Below are positions 9,701-18,400 of a stretch of 64,000 nt of DNA, one piece after another (positions within the stretch are counted from its first letter, which is position 1; each line of letters begins with the position of its first letter). The notes beneath the pieces were generated by a model. The model had not been told where the DNA came from. It saw only the letters and a list, made by a program, of their open reading frames with translations, and did no database searches. Origin of the DNA: JAWPMT01 sp965227935. GTDB lineage: Bacteria > Bacteroidota > Bacteroidia > Cytophagales > Cyclobacteriaceae. The position numbers were made by a program, and so were the translations under genes. The stretch lies in assembly GCA_965227935.1 (NCBI GenBank), contig CBDDGS010000055.1:682001-746000 (forward strand), given 5' to 3'.

Positions 9701-11732
9701 GGATATCTCTGGCATGACTTCGCTTACCTCACTCAATGTCTCCGAAAACAGATTGCAATTTGGCACCTTGGAGCGACTAATTGAGCAGGTAGAGTCATTG
9801 GGTTATGGAGACCAAAAGGACGTACTTGAGAGCGAGCGAACTTTGCAGGAAGTCGGGTCATCGTATACAGTTAGAAGGAAAATCTCGGGTAGTGCGAATA
9901 GCTATGCATGGTTCAGAGATGAGGAGGCGATCACCAACAGCGGAGATTCATTGGTGGTCGACATCGAGAGCACCTCGGACGAGGGCGTTTTCCACGTAGA
10001 AGTTACCAATAGCAATGTGCCGGAACTCACTTTGAAGAGCGCACCTGTGAGGCTCAGGGTCAGCTCCCTCGAAAGAGATAGGGCTGCATTATTAGCAATT
10101 TTTGAGGCCACAGGTGGTGCCGACTGGACAAACGGTGCTGATTGGCCCAATCAGGATGACATTCTTCTTTGGACAGGGGTCGGTGTATCCAATAACAGGG
10201 TCACATCCCTGGATCTTTCATCTAGCAACGTAGTGGGTGATCTTCCGGACGACATCCTCGATATCCCCGGTCTGGTAGCCCTGGATCTTTCCGAAAACTC
10301 GATCACGGCGTTACCAGACCTGACGAGTCTTGAGAATCTTGTCAGCCCCAATGTGAGAAAGAACCTTCTTCAATTCGATGATCTGGAGCCCAATGCGAAC
10401 ATCACTGGCATTGACTATACTGATCAGGGTAACTTTGGTCCGCAAGGCGTTGAAATCAAGATTTCAAAGGGCAGTGACTACAGAATCAAGGCGCCTGTCG
10501 GAGGAACATCCAACGAATATCAGTGGAGCTTTGTTGGCGAGGAGTCCTCAGGTGACATAGAGGGAGGCAAGGAGGCTTCCTACACCATTACCGACATAGA
10601 TTACTTCAAGCAAGGCCAGTACAAACTGACCGTGACGAATACAGAGGTCCCCGGCTTGACACTTACGAGTCTACCCCAGGAAATATTGGCGACTGTCAAC
10701 GTAGGTTTCATCCCCATTTACACAGATATAGATTTGGAGTCCGCTGCATTGGACGAGGGTGACGCGTATTTGTTAAAGATCATTGCGCCTAACAAGCCGT
10801 TCGATTCCGCCCAGCAAGTAACCATTGATGCTTCCGGCCTCAACTTCGACGAAGTCGTCTTAGGAGATTACCTGATGGCGATACGTACCGACAGTTTGAT
10901 TTTGCGGGACAAAGATGGAAGGGTTGATTCTATCAAGTTATTGCCCACTTACTATAGAAGCACCTTCCTATGGGAAGAAGCCGATACATTGGTATTGCGT
11001 GACGAGATCGATGCGGATTCGCTATTCATGCAACAGAGACCACGTCCTCTGACCGAGGCGGATGGTGATGGTGTCGTCGGCCTCACGGTTGAGAGCGAGT
11101 TCGCTGAAGTGAGTGGCAAGGACGGCTCTGCCAAAATTACAACAAGGCGTAAAGTGAAACGAGCGGGTTGTTCACTGAGAAGGCGTCGAAGAGCGACTGG
11201 TGGTCGACTGGAGAATGAAGAATATGAACTGGTCGCGTACAAAGAAACGGACGACGATGGCCAGGTAACATTCAATAACCTGCCTGATGGCACCTACCGT
11301 CTAAACATTGAATATCCGGGTATTCCGATGGACACGACTTCCTACCTCGAATTCGAAATTGGGGAGGGAGGATTGGAAGAAAGCACCCTCACACTAGAGG
11401 CGACAGTCGCAGATGAAGGCATTGCAGTCGAACTAGTGGAGGCGCTGGGGATACTTAGGCAGTACTTCAAGGACCTGGAGGTCTATCCAAATCCTGCCGA
11501 CAAAGAGCTCAATGTCCGCTACAAGAAGCTGATGTCATCTGATGTGAAGGCACAATTATTGAACCTAAGCGGTCAGGTAATGCTGGAGGAAGAGATCCAT
11601 CAAGGCCTGAACAAGGAGATGAAAATCAATGTGGAAGGGTTTGATGAGGGCATTTATCTACTGAGGTTCTATGATACGCAATCGAGATCTTCCAGTGTGT
11701 TGACGTATCGAGTGATCATCAAGCGGCATTAA
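783..11732 (+). CDS. Giant T9SS-exported adhesin 1 (LamG / beta-helix / nidogen-like / Ig-like / LRR)
   Basis: The 3649-aa product starts with a signal peptide (MRFSAKILAAVLFFAVNQSFSQ). Visible modules in order are: LamG/concanavalin-like fold about 25-225; right-handed beta-helix about 245-570 (with the GSLREAV entry motif); a Gly-Pro linker near 573; nidogen-like domains about 582-770, 776-965 and 1224-1410 (VYISSNGYVTF signature); two copies of a beta-helix module of about 540 residues from 1416 and 1975 (LTIQPGTIVKG / LTIEPGTIIKG); three Ig-like domains about 2526-2794; FN3 about 2803-2886; two LRR blocks each followed by an Ig-like domain; a CnaB-like domain with the Cys/Arg motif at 3454-3475; and a T9SS type A tail from about 3558 (YPNPADKELNV). 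It is probably exported by T9SS and held at the cell surface as an adhesin. Substrate is unknown. The N-terminal half is unlike its three neighbours, but the C-terminal cassette is shared. Confidence 0.9.
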   Translation: MRFSAKILAAVLFFAVNQSFSQEFSLQFDGGTNDQVSIASSVDVALDSGFTIQAWVYPTTVDGHNVVLSKSSTPTGSYGYMIYLDTLNQRITARVGDAAFEVFADSMWTLNNWVHIAVVHNNEGLGLFVDGGAVAYVASPPNALTDGNALIIGGVSGSGDGDPFYGNIDDVRIHHTALHGPQISADYLTKIDPSDPDLASYYLFNEGSGTTPGDSATTFSSIQDNGTFVNTPTWDANQPFPSTVNNSMTVSNSKDFGPGSLREAVALANSQKLATTDTFHIDLQIGDTLKLSQELLVTGRMEIASSGGILDADYAHPILRNIGVNAATILDRLYLVNGYSDLRGGALINEDGGLTLFNCFVSNNYADSAGGAIFNTGQLRIYNSSLTYNGTIGDGGAIYSDGGFTELSNTTIARNNADNNGGAYAEKDGNSVSWFLNNTIAENNADADDNATGSGGALYILGTPANTTLYNNIIHYNIVGVSTPSDIQVDAGSQPTDHTNNFVGVCTGNCPATYNTSDPELNLTLNNCGFADYYELQESSPAIDAPSTMPTANDICGNNRDDGSPDAGAWEFGSGPGPGPGSGYDAQGIAFNYETLLSPDTLSLADEQLFGPVGIGFDFDFYGSNYTDVYISSNGYVTFRSDATTGVPQTIADGAAPNALIAGYWGNLDPSQGGVILIDTVGTSPTQKFVVEYQGVVHFSTGTSPVDFQIILYEGSNDIEVHCQTCVGPGGENHTQGVENDPGDFATTFTGRNNEEFSLSNDGMQFRPSMGPGPSGYEVVFPAFEYSTLGSPTALSLGDDSLSNAVSLEFSFNFFNNWYDSIYISSNGYLSFFPDSVSKTIHGIPDMASPNAIIAGFWGDLNPSAGGSISYETIGTSPNKIFVAEYTNVVHHSDTANAVSMQIKLFESSNDIEVHCQACPSPTSEPHSQGIEDESGQGGYSPDGRSSLDFSLFSEATAFRPVSGDGHNGNTEFVLLESFDDGLPPVFSNGLFELETGDWEAKDVREDTLTVYDGRAAARLDHTSSGSELITPPIDGDSVVTFYYALPSAGSFGFEVLSSVDGGEFSTIELADTATSTTFSEATIDLNYPGSEVRLKIVSDGGSYDQDFIVDEFDAAFLTPLIGLVSPFDGMDVSQESLVPIRWIELNIDSTEVIVVEFSPDGGNTFETIVQDTSYLLSGAYDWFVDSTMYTPTHDAKLQIRTEDNSVFSRFVYFEITPPNFGTGEYDVDLISFGYDSFVTPDTLTLNDEEVSAPVPLLFNFQFYGSTFSQVHVSSNGFLSFLPGQGAGCCSGQYMPDGEMPNGIVAGYWGDLDPSDGSSGPIRYETLGTSPNQVFVLHYDSIRHVNDSVYADFQIKLFEGSNEIEVHCQTCEDDGNDHTQGIEDASGNKASYYLGRNVGRFSISSDAVRFAPAPTKYDTINVGGVDHIYITDRGQGTGTVTFTNDKVYVLQGLVYVNPGQALTIQPGTIVKGSMEDYDSEEPGMLVVSQGAFINAAGTASNPIVFTSEQDDLLPPASTGNLEGSNLRIIDAGLWGGVYILGRAPITNIMDEDSLAVEGLPFEDPRSYFGGPDPTDSSGVFKYVSIRHTGASSPSGTQVNGLLLAGVGSATEVHHIELYSGEDDGIEFSGGTVNVSDILINAVFDDAIGVNHGYTGNIDNFKINALGSDHALEIDGPEGSLNPTASFTLSNGNIRGFNGEMADFRLGARAFIDSLYFFGFEDPIIDGDGDLSLSDDSTSQRYANSDLIFSDFEFTLEPGVSFLDVIKDESGIQTSAVTADTATFATKVAAASNTVGADETVFTNWTLTTFDPQPTAQLSSRQNENDEEIPPGADEFFIYEFKWDALFGDVVTQSFVLEIEGTVDTADFASTDPFKLYYNVGVDDPSTATYFGASNFGAGGVGEQEFKFNFNDTIWESSTVFMYVKATLDSMATIGDEFRVAEPPNSNFTVTAPAEVSSTEMLHGPGFRIADIDFSTKFDTMQISGVTHVIIRDQGMGIETLTMINDIVYVLDGTVIVNPGATLTIEPGTIIKGKGPGASDIGTLVIPRGASINAVGTATAPIVFTSEQDNILPPVSPGNLLGTSLALDDVARWGGVIILGDAPISDLDNDSDQLLEEAPPEETRAYFGGANAADNSGTLQYVSIRHGGFETESLLLAGVGSGTTIDHVEILSTFDDGIELLGGTVNLQSVLVNGAHDDGIAMDLGYGGTINNFAVLAPMPSDHALEIEGPEGSLQQGFTLQNGVIQGSAGEIADFRENAQGLLSNVYSYDFEDPQATGQGDIEIADDSTSQSYLDDDLQFASLQFTYGSAVPDSVVVVDVSASKVSNVGSELGVFLSQVGAGTQTVGLSDSTAFDGWTATNFAPQPTALFGTPPLAGDSIPADTSDIHIYTMAMEVRFGSVTLDSLVMELQGTYSASDFTATPFELLYAVNTDDIQSATSLGDRDFGDGAPIGTNQAAWTVGQTFADGSMVYFYLTADLDSLAGANTFSVALPDTSQFFFAGSPTEVAVSLTPGEVFSILQGDVIAPVVTVDDLYVAETSPALTGTVDDVAATVDITVDGNTYSATVAADSTWALSASTIAPALAEGTYDVVATATDAVGNASTDATSNELVIDLTAPVVTIDTLVTTDDTPPLSGSIDDSLAVVIIQIDTTSYTVVNDGDGTWSLADSIVSALTEGIYDVQASATDLAGNVGVDSTTNELTVDFGAPTVSFNTLATEVRSPALSGAIDDTTAVVEVILLDSAYATTNNGDGTWGIAADIVGPLNVGNYDVIVKATDDASNIATDTTLSGLQILATAPVANAGGEVTVSSFLASWSDVGSDVTAYYLSVASDDQFQMVVEGFNELQVDGTSVTVTGLDYSTTYYYKVKAQFASGDFSEYSETTAVTTVTDPGTATDSLALVSIYEALGGDEWTTSDNWLVGRVKDWYGVEFSEARVRGIALDTNNLVGVVPAIVEALDLVTSFSISGNEITELEDISGMTSLTSLNVSENRLQFGTLERLIEQVESLGYGDQKDVLESERTLQEVGSSYTVRRKISGSANSYAWFRDEEAITNSGDSLVVDIESTSDEGVFHVEVTNSNVPELTLKSAPVRLRVSSLERDRAALLAIFEATGGADWTNGADWPNQDDILLWTGVGVSNNRVTSLDLSSSNVVGDLPDDILDIPGLVALDLSENSITALPDLTSLENLVSPNVRKNLLQFDDLEPNANITGIDYTDQGNFGPQGVEIKISKGSDYRIKAPVGGTSNEYQWSFVGEESSGDIEGGKEASYTITDIDYFKQGQYKLTVTNTEVPGLTLTSLPQEILATVNVGFIPIYTDIDLESAALDEGDAYLLKIIAPNKPFDSAQQVTIDASGLNFDEVVLGDYLMAIRTDSLILRDKDGRVDSIKLLPTYYRSTFLWEEADTLVLRDEIDADSLFMQQRPRPLTEADGDGVVGLTVESEFAEVSGKDGSAKITTRRKVKRAGCSLRRRRRATGGRLENEEYELVAYKETDDDGQVTFNNLPDGTYRLNIEYPGIPMDTTSYLEFEIGEGGLEESTLTLEATVADEGIAVELVEALGILRQYFKDLEVYPNPADKELNVRYKKLMSSDVKAQLLNLSGQVMLEEEIHQGLNKEMKINVEGFDEGIYLLRFYDTQSRSSSVLTYRVIIKRH
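11142..11207 (+). other. Invariant Cys/Arg-rich motif in adhesin 1
   Basis: Codons 3454-3475 encode the block containing KRAGCSLRRRRRATGG, 174 residues before the C-terminus. It sits at the start of a CnaB/carboxypeptidase-regulatory-like beta domain (followed by TDDDGQVTF and LPDGTYRLNIEYPG). The amino acids are identical in all four adhesins although most codons differ. Confidence 0.85.
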
Positions 11733-11760
11733 TCAAGCTTAAAAAGCCTGACATTTTTGA

Positions 11761-11787
11761 AGCCCGATACTCATCGGGCTTTTTTTT
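11761..11787 (+). terminator. Rho-independent terminator of adhesin 1
   Basis: A perfect 8-bp stem AGCCCGAT / ATCGGGCT with a 4-nt loop (11761-11780) runs directly into a T-tract at 11780-11787, 29 bp after the stop codon. None of the other three adhesin genes has a comparable terminator. Confidence 0.92.
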
Positions 11788-11957
11788 GTTCTGCAGGCCG
11801 AAAAAATAATCTTTAAAAGTGCCGATAGCCTTCTTTATGGCCTGAGTAAGTCCTCATCACTGCTAATTTCTGAAGCTATCGTGCTGACTGCAAACTACTT
11901 AATCCTCGACGGCGCATACATGCAGAGTGACCACCGTTATCGGCCATTCCGTAAATA

Positions 11958-11969
11958 ATGATATATCAT
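11958..11969. promoter_or_regulatory. 12-bp palindrome, possible operator
   Basis: ATGATATATCAT is its own reverse complement and lies about 50 bp upstream of the promoter-like boxes of adhesin 2. It could bind a dimeric regulator. Such AT-rich palindromes also arise by chance. Confidence 0.25.
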
Positions 11970-12017
11970 CATGAATTAGTACTATGTTAGATGGAGTGAA
12001 TCCGTGTTTTTTTCGGA

Positions 12018-12096
12018 TGAATGTGGATTTTTCGTGTTCAAACAGGAATTTTATCAGATGCTTTGCCGATATTCGTAGGGAATTCTCTTATCTTGT
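12018..12096 (+). promoter_or_regulatory. Candidate promoter module of adhesin 2
   Basis: TGAATGTGGATTTTTC (12018) is followed 71 bp later by TATCTTGT (12089), which resembles the Bacteroidota TAnnTTTG -7 box. GAATT sits 9 bp before that box. The same pair occurs upstream of adhesins 3 and 4 with 70-bp spacing. It implies a leader of about 350 nt here. Confidence 0.5.
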
Positions 12097-12446
12097 CTCT
12101 CCCTTAAGTTCCAGTCGCCCGTATCGGGTTTAAAACTTTGGTTTAACCGCAAAGCAGCTTGTATTACATGATCTCGCCCTCATGTCTTTGGTGCCCTTTT
12201 TGCAATTCGGAGCCTAAAGCCGGGGAGAGGTCGCATGCACTTGCGATCTGATTGGAAAGCATAGATGAAGTCCTTCAACCGTCTCTTTGGAAATTACAAT
12301 CGACGATCGAACGTCGATACATTATCAATAGCGTCCTTCGCAGAAACTGCCGTTTTCTTCTTTGAAGTTGCCATGGTTTGGCCCTACCCTTTGGCCAAGC
12401 CCTCTCTCGCAGGCGAATTTGGGACTAAAGACAAAACATCACGAGG

Positions 12447-15400
12447 ATGAGGTTCCTTTTGCTTCTTTTGATGGTGGCTTCGTCCGCCACCGTGGGCTGG
12501 GCGCAATCTCTGGAATGGTCTTTTTCCATCGGTGATGCGGCATCTCAGGTGGCTAATGACGTGGCTACTCCTGTAGACGACAGCACTTATGTCGTAGGTC
12601 ACTTCCTAGGCAATGTGGATTTTGATCCGGGAGCGGGCAATGCATTCATTGATGCTAGTGGGACACAAGCTGGTTATTTGGCAGCGTATGATGATTTTGG
12701 CAGCTACTACCTGGCAGTTGCGGTAACTTCCGCTAGCACTGCGACGATCTCTGCTGTAGCGGTCGATAGCAAAAACGACGTATTTGTAGCGGGAACGTTC
12801 GAGAACACGCTGGATGCACCAGGCGTCACGCAGTTGTCTGTCGGTGTTGGAAACGAGGCTGCTTTTGTAGCCAAATTTGATCCACAAACGGGAAATTTTC
12901 TCTGGGCAGAGGCCATTGACCTGGCGGACCCTATGACCATTGGCGGCATTGCTACTGACGGTGACGACGTCTACGTGATTGGGACTTATGTTGGTGCAAA
13001 TCCTGCATTTGAGGAGGTTTTTGTACGGAAGTATAATGGCGCGACAGGGGGCGCACCTGTCATTACTGGAAATTATACAGGGAACCAGCCGGACTATGGC
13101 TTGGGTATCGTCGCACCCACAGCCGGCGCCCACTATTTCATTGTTGGTCTGTACAAGAATACGATTGATTTTGGCAATGGCGTTTCTCTTTCCGGAGGCC
13201 CCGACGACGAGGGGTTTTTAGCCAAATTTGAAAAAGTGGATGGAGACGCGGTTGCCGCAATTGCCATTCAAGGAACTGCCGCGACTTCCGTTCAGGAAAT
13301 TGTTGCCGATGGCAACGGCGACCTGTGGATTGCTGGTCACTTTTCCAACTTCGTAACCCCTGCCGGTGGACCGCAACTCTCAAAAACGGGTAACCAACAA
13401 GAGATATTTTTTGCGAAGTACGATAATGCGTTCAACTATCAATTGGCCGGCGTACTTGGTGCCAATGGCGATGATGTCGTTTCATCATTGGCCGTAGATG
13501 CCTCCGAGCGCATTTACATTGCAGGCCAGTTTTCCAATACGATTGACCTGGATCCAGGAGGAGGCACTGATTCAAAAACACCTCTTGGTGTGTCTGATCT
13601 GTTCGTCTCGATATTGGATACGGATAGCAACTACATCAACGGATTTCAGATTGGTGGTGCAGGAGCGACTGTCGATCCAGGGGGCATCACCACAAGATCT
13701 GGGAATAGGTTGATCCTACATGGATCATTTGATAACGCTGCCGTTGACTTCGATCCTTTCACCGTAGGTTCACAGACGTTGAGCTATGTCGAAGGGGGGG
13801 ACGTCTTCGTGGAGGACCTGAGTTTGTGCCTTACCGCTACCGCCGATGCAGGCTCTGATGCATTGGTATGCTTCAACTCGACCCACCAACTGGCAGCTAC
13901 GGCGATGAATGCGACCGCCATAGCGTGGAGTACAAGCGGCTCCGGCACATTCAATGATGCGAGTTTAGAGGATCCTATTTATACCTTCAGTGCAGCAGAC
14001 ATTGCTGCAGGCACGGTGACACTGACAATGTCTGTAGATGGTACGTGTAATGATCCCTCGAGTGATGTCGTGCTGACGATCGATCCTGAGGCTACGGCCG
14101 ATGCGGGCTCTGATGCGTTGGTATGCTTCAACTCTACGCACCAGCTGGCAGCGACGGCGACGAATGGCACGATCCTTTGGACGACCTCAGGCTCGGGCAC
14201 ATTTGATGATGACACTTCAGAAGATCCTATTTATACCTTCAGTGCAGCAGACATTGCTGCAGGCACGGTGACACTGACAATGTCTGTGGATGGCTCTTGC
14301 AATGATCCTAGTGATGCAGTGGTGCTGACGATCGATCCTGAGGCTACAGCCGATGCAGGCTCTGATGCGTTGGTATGCTTCAACAGCACACACCAGCTGG
14401 CAGCCACGGCAACGAATGGCACGATCCTTTGGACGACCTCAGGTTCGGGCACATTTGATGATGACACTTCAGAAGACCCTATTTATACCTTCAGTGCAGC
14501 GGACATTGCTGCAGGTACGGTGACACTGACAATGTCTGTAGATGGCTCTTGCAATGATCCTAGTGATGCAGTGGTGCTGACGATCGACCCTGAGGCTACG
14601 GCCGATGCGGGCTCTGATGCGTTGGTATGCTTCAACTCTACGCACCAGTTGGCTGCCACGGCAACGAATGGCACGATCCTTTGGACGACCTCAGGCTCGG
14701 GCACATTTGATGATGACACTGCAGAAGACCCTATTTACACCTTCAGTGCAGCGGACATTGCTGCAGGCACGGTGACACTGACGATGTCTGTAGATGGCTC
14801 TTGCAATGATCCCAGCGATGCAGTGGTGCTGACGATCGACCCTGAGGCTACGGCTGATGCAGGCTCTGATGCATTGGTATGCTTCAACAGCACGCACCAG
14901 CTGGCAGCCACGGCAACGAATGGCACGATCCTTTGGACGACCTCAGGCTCGGGCACATTTGATGATGACACTGCAGAAGACCCTATTTACACCTTCAGTG
15001 CAGCAGACATCGCTGCAGGCACGGTGACACTGACGATGTCTGTAGATGGCTCCTGCAATGATCCGAGCGATGCAGTGGTGCTGACGGTAGATCCTGAGGC
15101 TACAGCCGATGCGGGCTCTGATGCGTTGGTATGCTTCAACAGCACACACCAGCTGGCAGCCACGGCAACGAATGGCACGATCCTTTGGACGACCTCAGGT
15201 TCGGGCACATTTGATGATGACACTTCAGAAGACCCTATTTACACCTTCAGTGCAGCAGACATTGCTGCAGGCACGGTGACACTGACGATGTCTGTAGATG
15301 GCTCTTGCAATGATCCTAGTGATGCTGTGGTACTGACGGTTGATCCTGAGGCTACTGCTGATGCGGGCTCTGATGCATTGGTATGCTTCAACTCTACGCA

Positions 15401-18400
15401 CCAGCTGGCAGCGACGGCGACGAATGGCACGATCCTTTGGACGACCTCAGGCTCGGGCACATTTGATGATGACACTTCAGAAGATCCTATTTATACCTTC
15501 AGTGCAGCAGACATTGCTGCAGGCACGGTGACACTGACAATGTCTGTGGATGGCTCTTGCAATGATCCTAGTGATGCAGTGGTGCTGACGATCGATCCTG
15601 AGGCTACAGCCGATGCGGGCTCTGATGCATTGGTATGCTTCAACTCTACGCACCAGTTGGCCGCCACGGCAACGAATGGCACGATCCTTTGGACGACCTC
15701 AGGTTCGGGCGCATTTGATGATGACACTTCAGAAGACCCTATTTACACTTTCAGTGCAGCAGACATTGCTGCAGGCACGGTGACGCTGACAATGTCTGTG
15801 GATGGCTCTTGCAATGATCCTAGTGATGCAGTGGTACTGACGATCGACCCTGAGGCTACTGCTGATGCGGGCTCTGATGCATTGGTATGCTTCAACTCTA
15901 CGCACCAGCTGGCGGCAACGGCGACGAATGGCACGATCCTTTGGACGACCTCAGGTTCAGGGACATTTGATGATGACACTTCAGAAGATCCTATTTACAC
16001 CTTCAGTGCAGCAGACATTGCTGCAGGCACGGTGACACTGACAATGTCTGTAGATGGTTCTTGCAATGATCCTAGTGATGCAGTGGTACTGACGATCGAT
16101 CCTGAGGCTACGGCCGATGCGGGCTCTGATGCATTGGTATGCTTCAACAGCACGCACCAGTTGGCCGCCACGGCAACGAATGGCACGATCCTTTGGACGA
16201 CCTCAGGCTCGGGCACCTTTGATGATGACACCTCAGAAGATCCTATTTACACCTTCAGTGCAGCGGACATTGCTGCAGGCACGGTGACGCTGACGATGTC
16301 TGTAGATGGCTCTTGCAATGATCCCAGTGATGCAGTGGTGCTGACGATCGATCCTGAGGCTACGGCTGATGCGGGCTCTGATGCATTGGTATGCTTCAAC
16401 TCTACGCACCAGTTGGCGGCCACGGCGACGAATGGCACGATCCTTTGGACGACCTCAGGCTCGGGCACCTTTGATGATGACACTTCAGAAGACCCTATTT
16501 ACACCTTCAGTGCAGCGGACATTGCTGCAGGCACGGTGACACTGACAATGTCTGTGGATGGTACGTGCAATGATCCTAGCGATGCAGTGGTGCTGACGAT
16601 CGATCCTGAGGCTACGGCTGATGCGGGCTCTGATGCATTGGTATGCTTTAACTCTACACACCAGTTGGCTGCCACGGCGACGAACGGTACGATCCTTTGG
16701 ACGACCTCAGGCTCGGGCACCTTTGATGATGACACTGCAGAAGATCCTATTTACACCTTCAGTGCAGCAGACATTGCGGCAGGCATGGTGACACTGACAA
16801 TGTCTGTAGATGGTACGTGTAATGATCCCTCGAGTGATGTGGTGCTGACGATTGATCCTGAGGCTACGGCCGATGCGGGCTCTGATGCGTTGGTATGCTA
16901 CAACTCTACACACCAGTTGGCTGCCACGGCAACGAATGGCACGATCCTTTGGACGACCTCGGGTTCGGGCACATTTGATGATGACACTTCAGAAGATCCT
17001 ATTTACACCTTCAGTGCAGCGGACATTGCTGCAGGCACGGTGACGCTGACGATGTCTGTAGATGGCTCTTGCAATGATCCTAGTGATGCAGTGGTGCTGA
17101 CGATTGATCCTGAGGCTACGGCTGATGCGGGCTCTGATGCATTGGTATGCTTCAACTCTACGCACCAGCTGGCAGCGACGGCTACGAATGGCACGATCCT
17201 TTGGACGACCTCAGGCTCGGGCACATTTGATGATGACACTGCAGAAGACCCTATTTACACTTTCAGTGCAGCGGACATTGCTGCAGGCACGGTGACACTG
17301 ACAATGTCTGTAGATGGCTCTTGCAATGATCCAAGCGATGCAGTGGTGCTGACGATTGATCCTGAGGCTACGGCCGATGCGGGTTCTGATGCATTGGTAT
17401 GCTTCAACAGCACGCACCAGTTGGCGGCAACGGCAACGAATGGCACGATCCTTTGGACGACCTCAGGCTCGGGCACATTTGATGATGACACTTCAGAAGA
17501 TCCTATTTACACCTTCAGTGCAGCGGACATTGCTGCAGGCACGGTGACACTGACAATGTCTGTGGATGGCTCTTGCAATGATCCTAGTGATGCAGTGGTG
17601 CTGACGATTGACCCTGAGGCTACTGCTGATGCGGGCTCTGATGCATTGGTATGCTTCAACTCTACGCACCAGTTGGCTGCCACGGCGACGAATGGTACGA
17701 TCCTTTGGACGACATCAGGTTCGGGCACCTTTGATGATGACACTTCAGAAGATCCTATTTACACCTTCAGTGCAGCGGACATTGCTGCAGGAACGGTGAC
17801 GCTGACGATGTCTGTGGATGGCTCTTGCAATGATCCAAGTGATGCAGTGGTACTGACGGTTGATCCAGGCCCCACCACCCCAACGATCGATTTCCTAACC
17901 ACCAACGACCCAACCCCGGAGATCACTGGAACAGCGGATGCCGGCAATACGCTCACTGTGCTGGTAGCGGGGGCTACATACACAACTGTAGCTGACGGCA
18001 ATGGGGATTGGTTGATTGATACTGAAAATGATACACCAGTAAGCGGGACATTTAACCCTGACCTGAACGGCACGAATGAGGTTGGGGTGACGGCATCCGA
18101 TGCTGGCTGCGACAATACAGATGTTAGCGCCAATGAACTCACGATCGACACGACCGATCCAGCCATCCCGACAGTGAATAGTCTGGTGACGAATGATGAC
18201 ACTCCGGAATTATCAGGAGAGGCCGAATCGGGCTCAACAGTTACCGTTACTGTAGCGGGAGCTACTTATACGACAACATCAGATGGCACCTGGACCGTTG
18301 ACACGGGGTCAGATACCCCAACGGCCGGCGCTTTCTCTCCTGTCGTCAATGGTACCAACGAAGTGGAAGTGACAAGCACTGATGCTGCATTGAATAGCGC

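Larger units (their letters stand above)
11788..12446. other. Long intergenic region and leader of adhesin 2
   Basis: No convincing gene lies in these 659 bp. They hold a 12-bp perfect palindrome ATGATATATCAT at 11958-11969, the promoter-like box pair at 12018-12096, and a long leader before the ATG at 12447. In the leader, ATCGACG (12299-12305) and CGTCGAT (12312-12318) form a 7-bp hairpin with a 6-nt loop. A 61-codon open frame (12265-12450) ends in a TGA overlapping the adhesin start as ATGA. It may be a leader peptide or chance. Confidence 0.5.

Noticed and set aside
13836..17870. Regular repeats that could be mistaken for a CRISPR array
   Set aside because: Units are 252 bp, fully coding and contiguous without unique spacers; no cas genes are nearby.
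13979..17995. Regular series of about 78-codon minus-strand open frames, one per 252-bp repeat
   Set aside because: They are antisense shadows created by the same repeated coding sequence and have no signal, start context or independent conservation.
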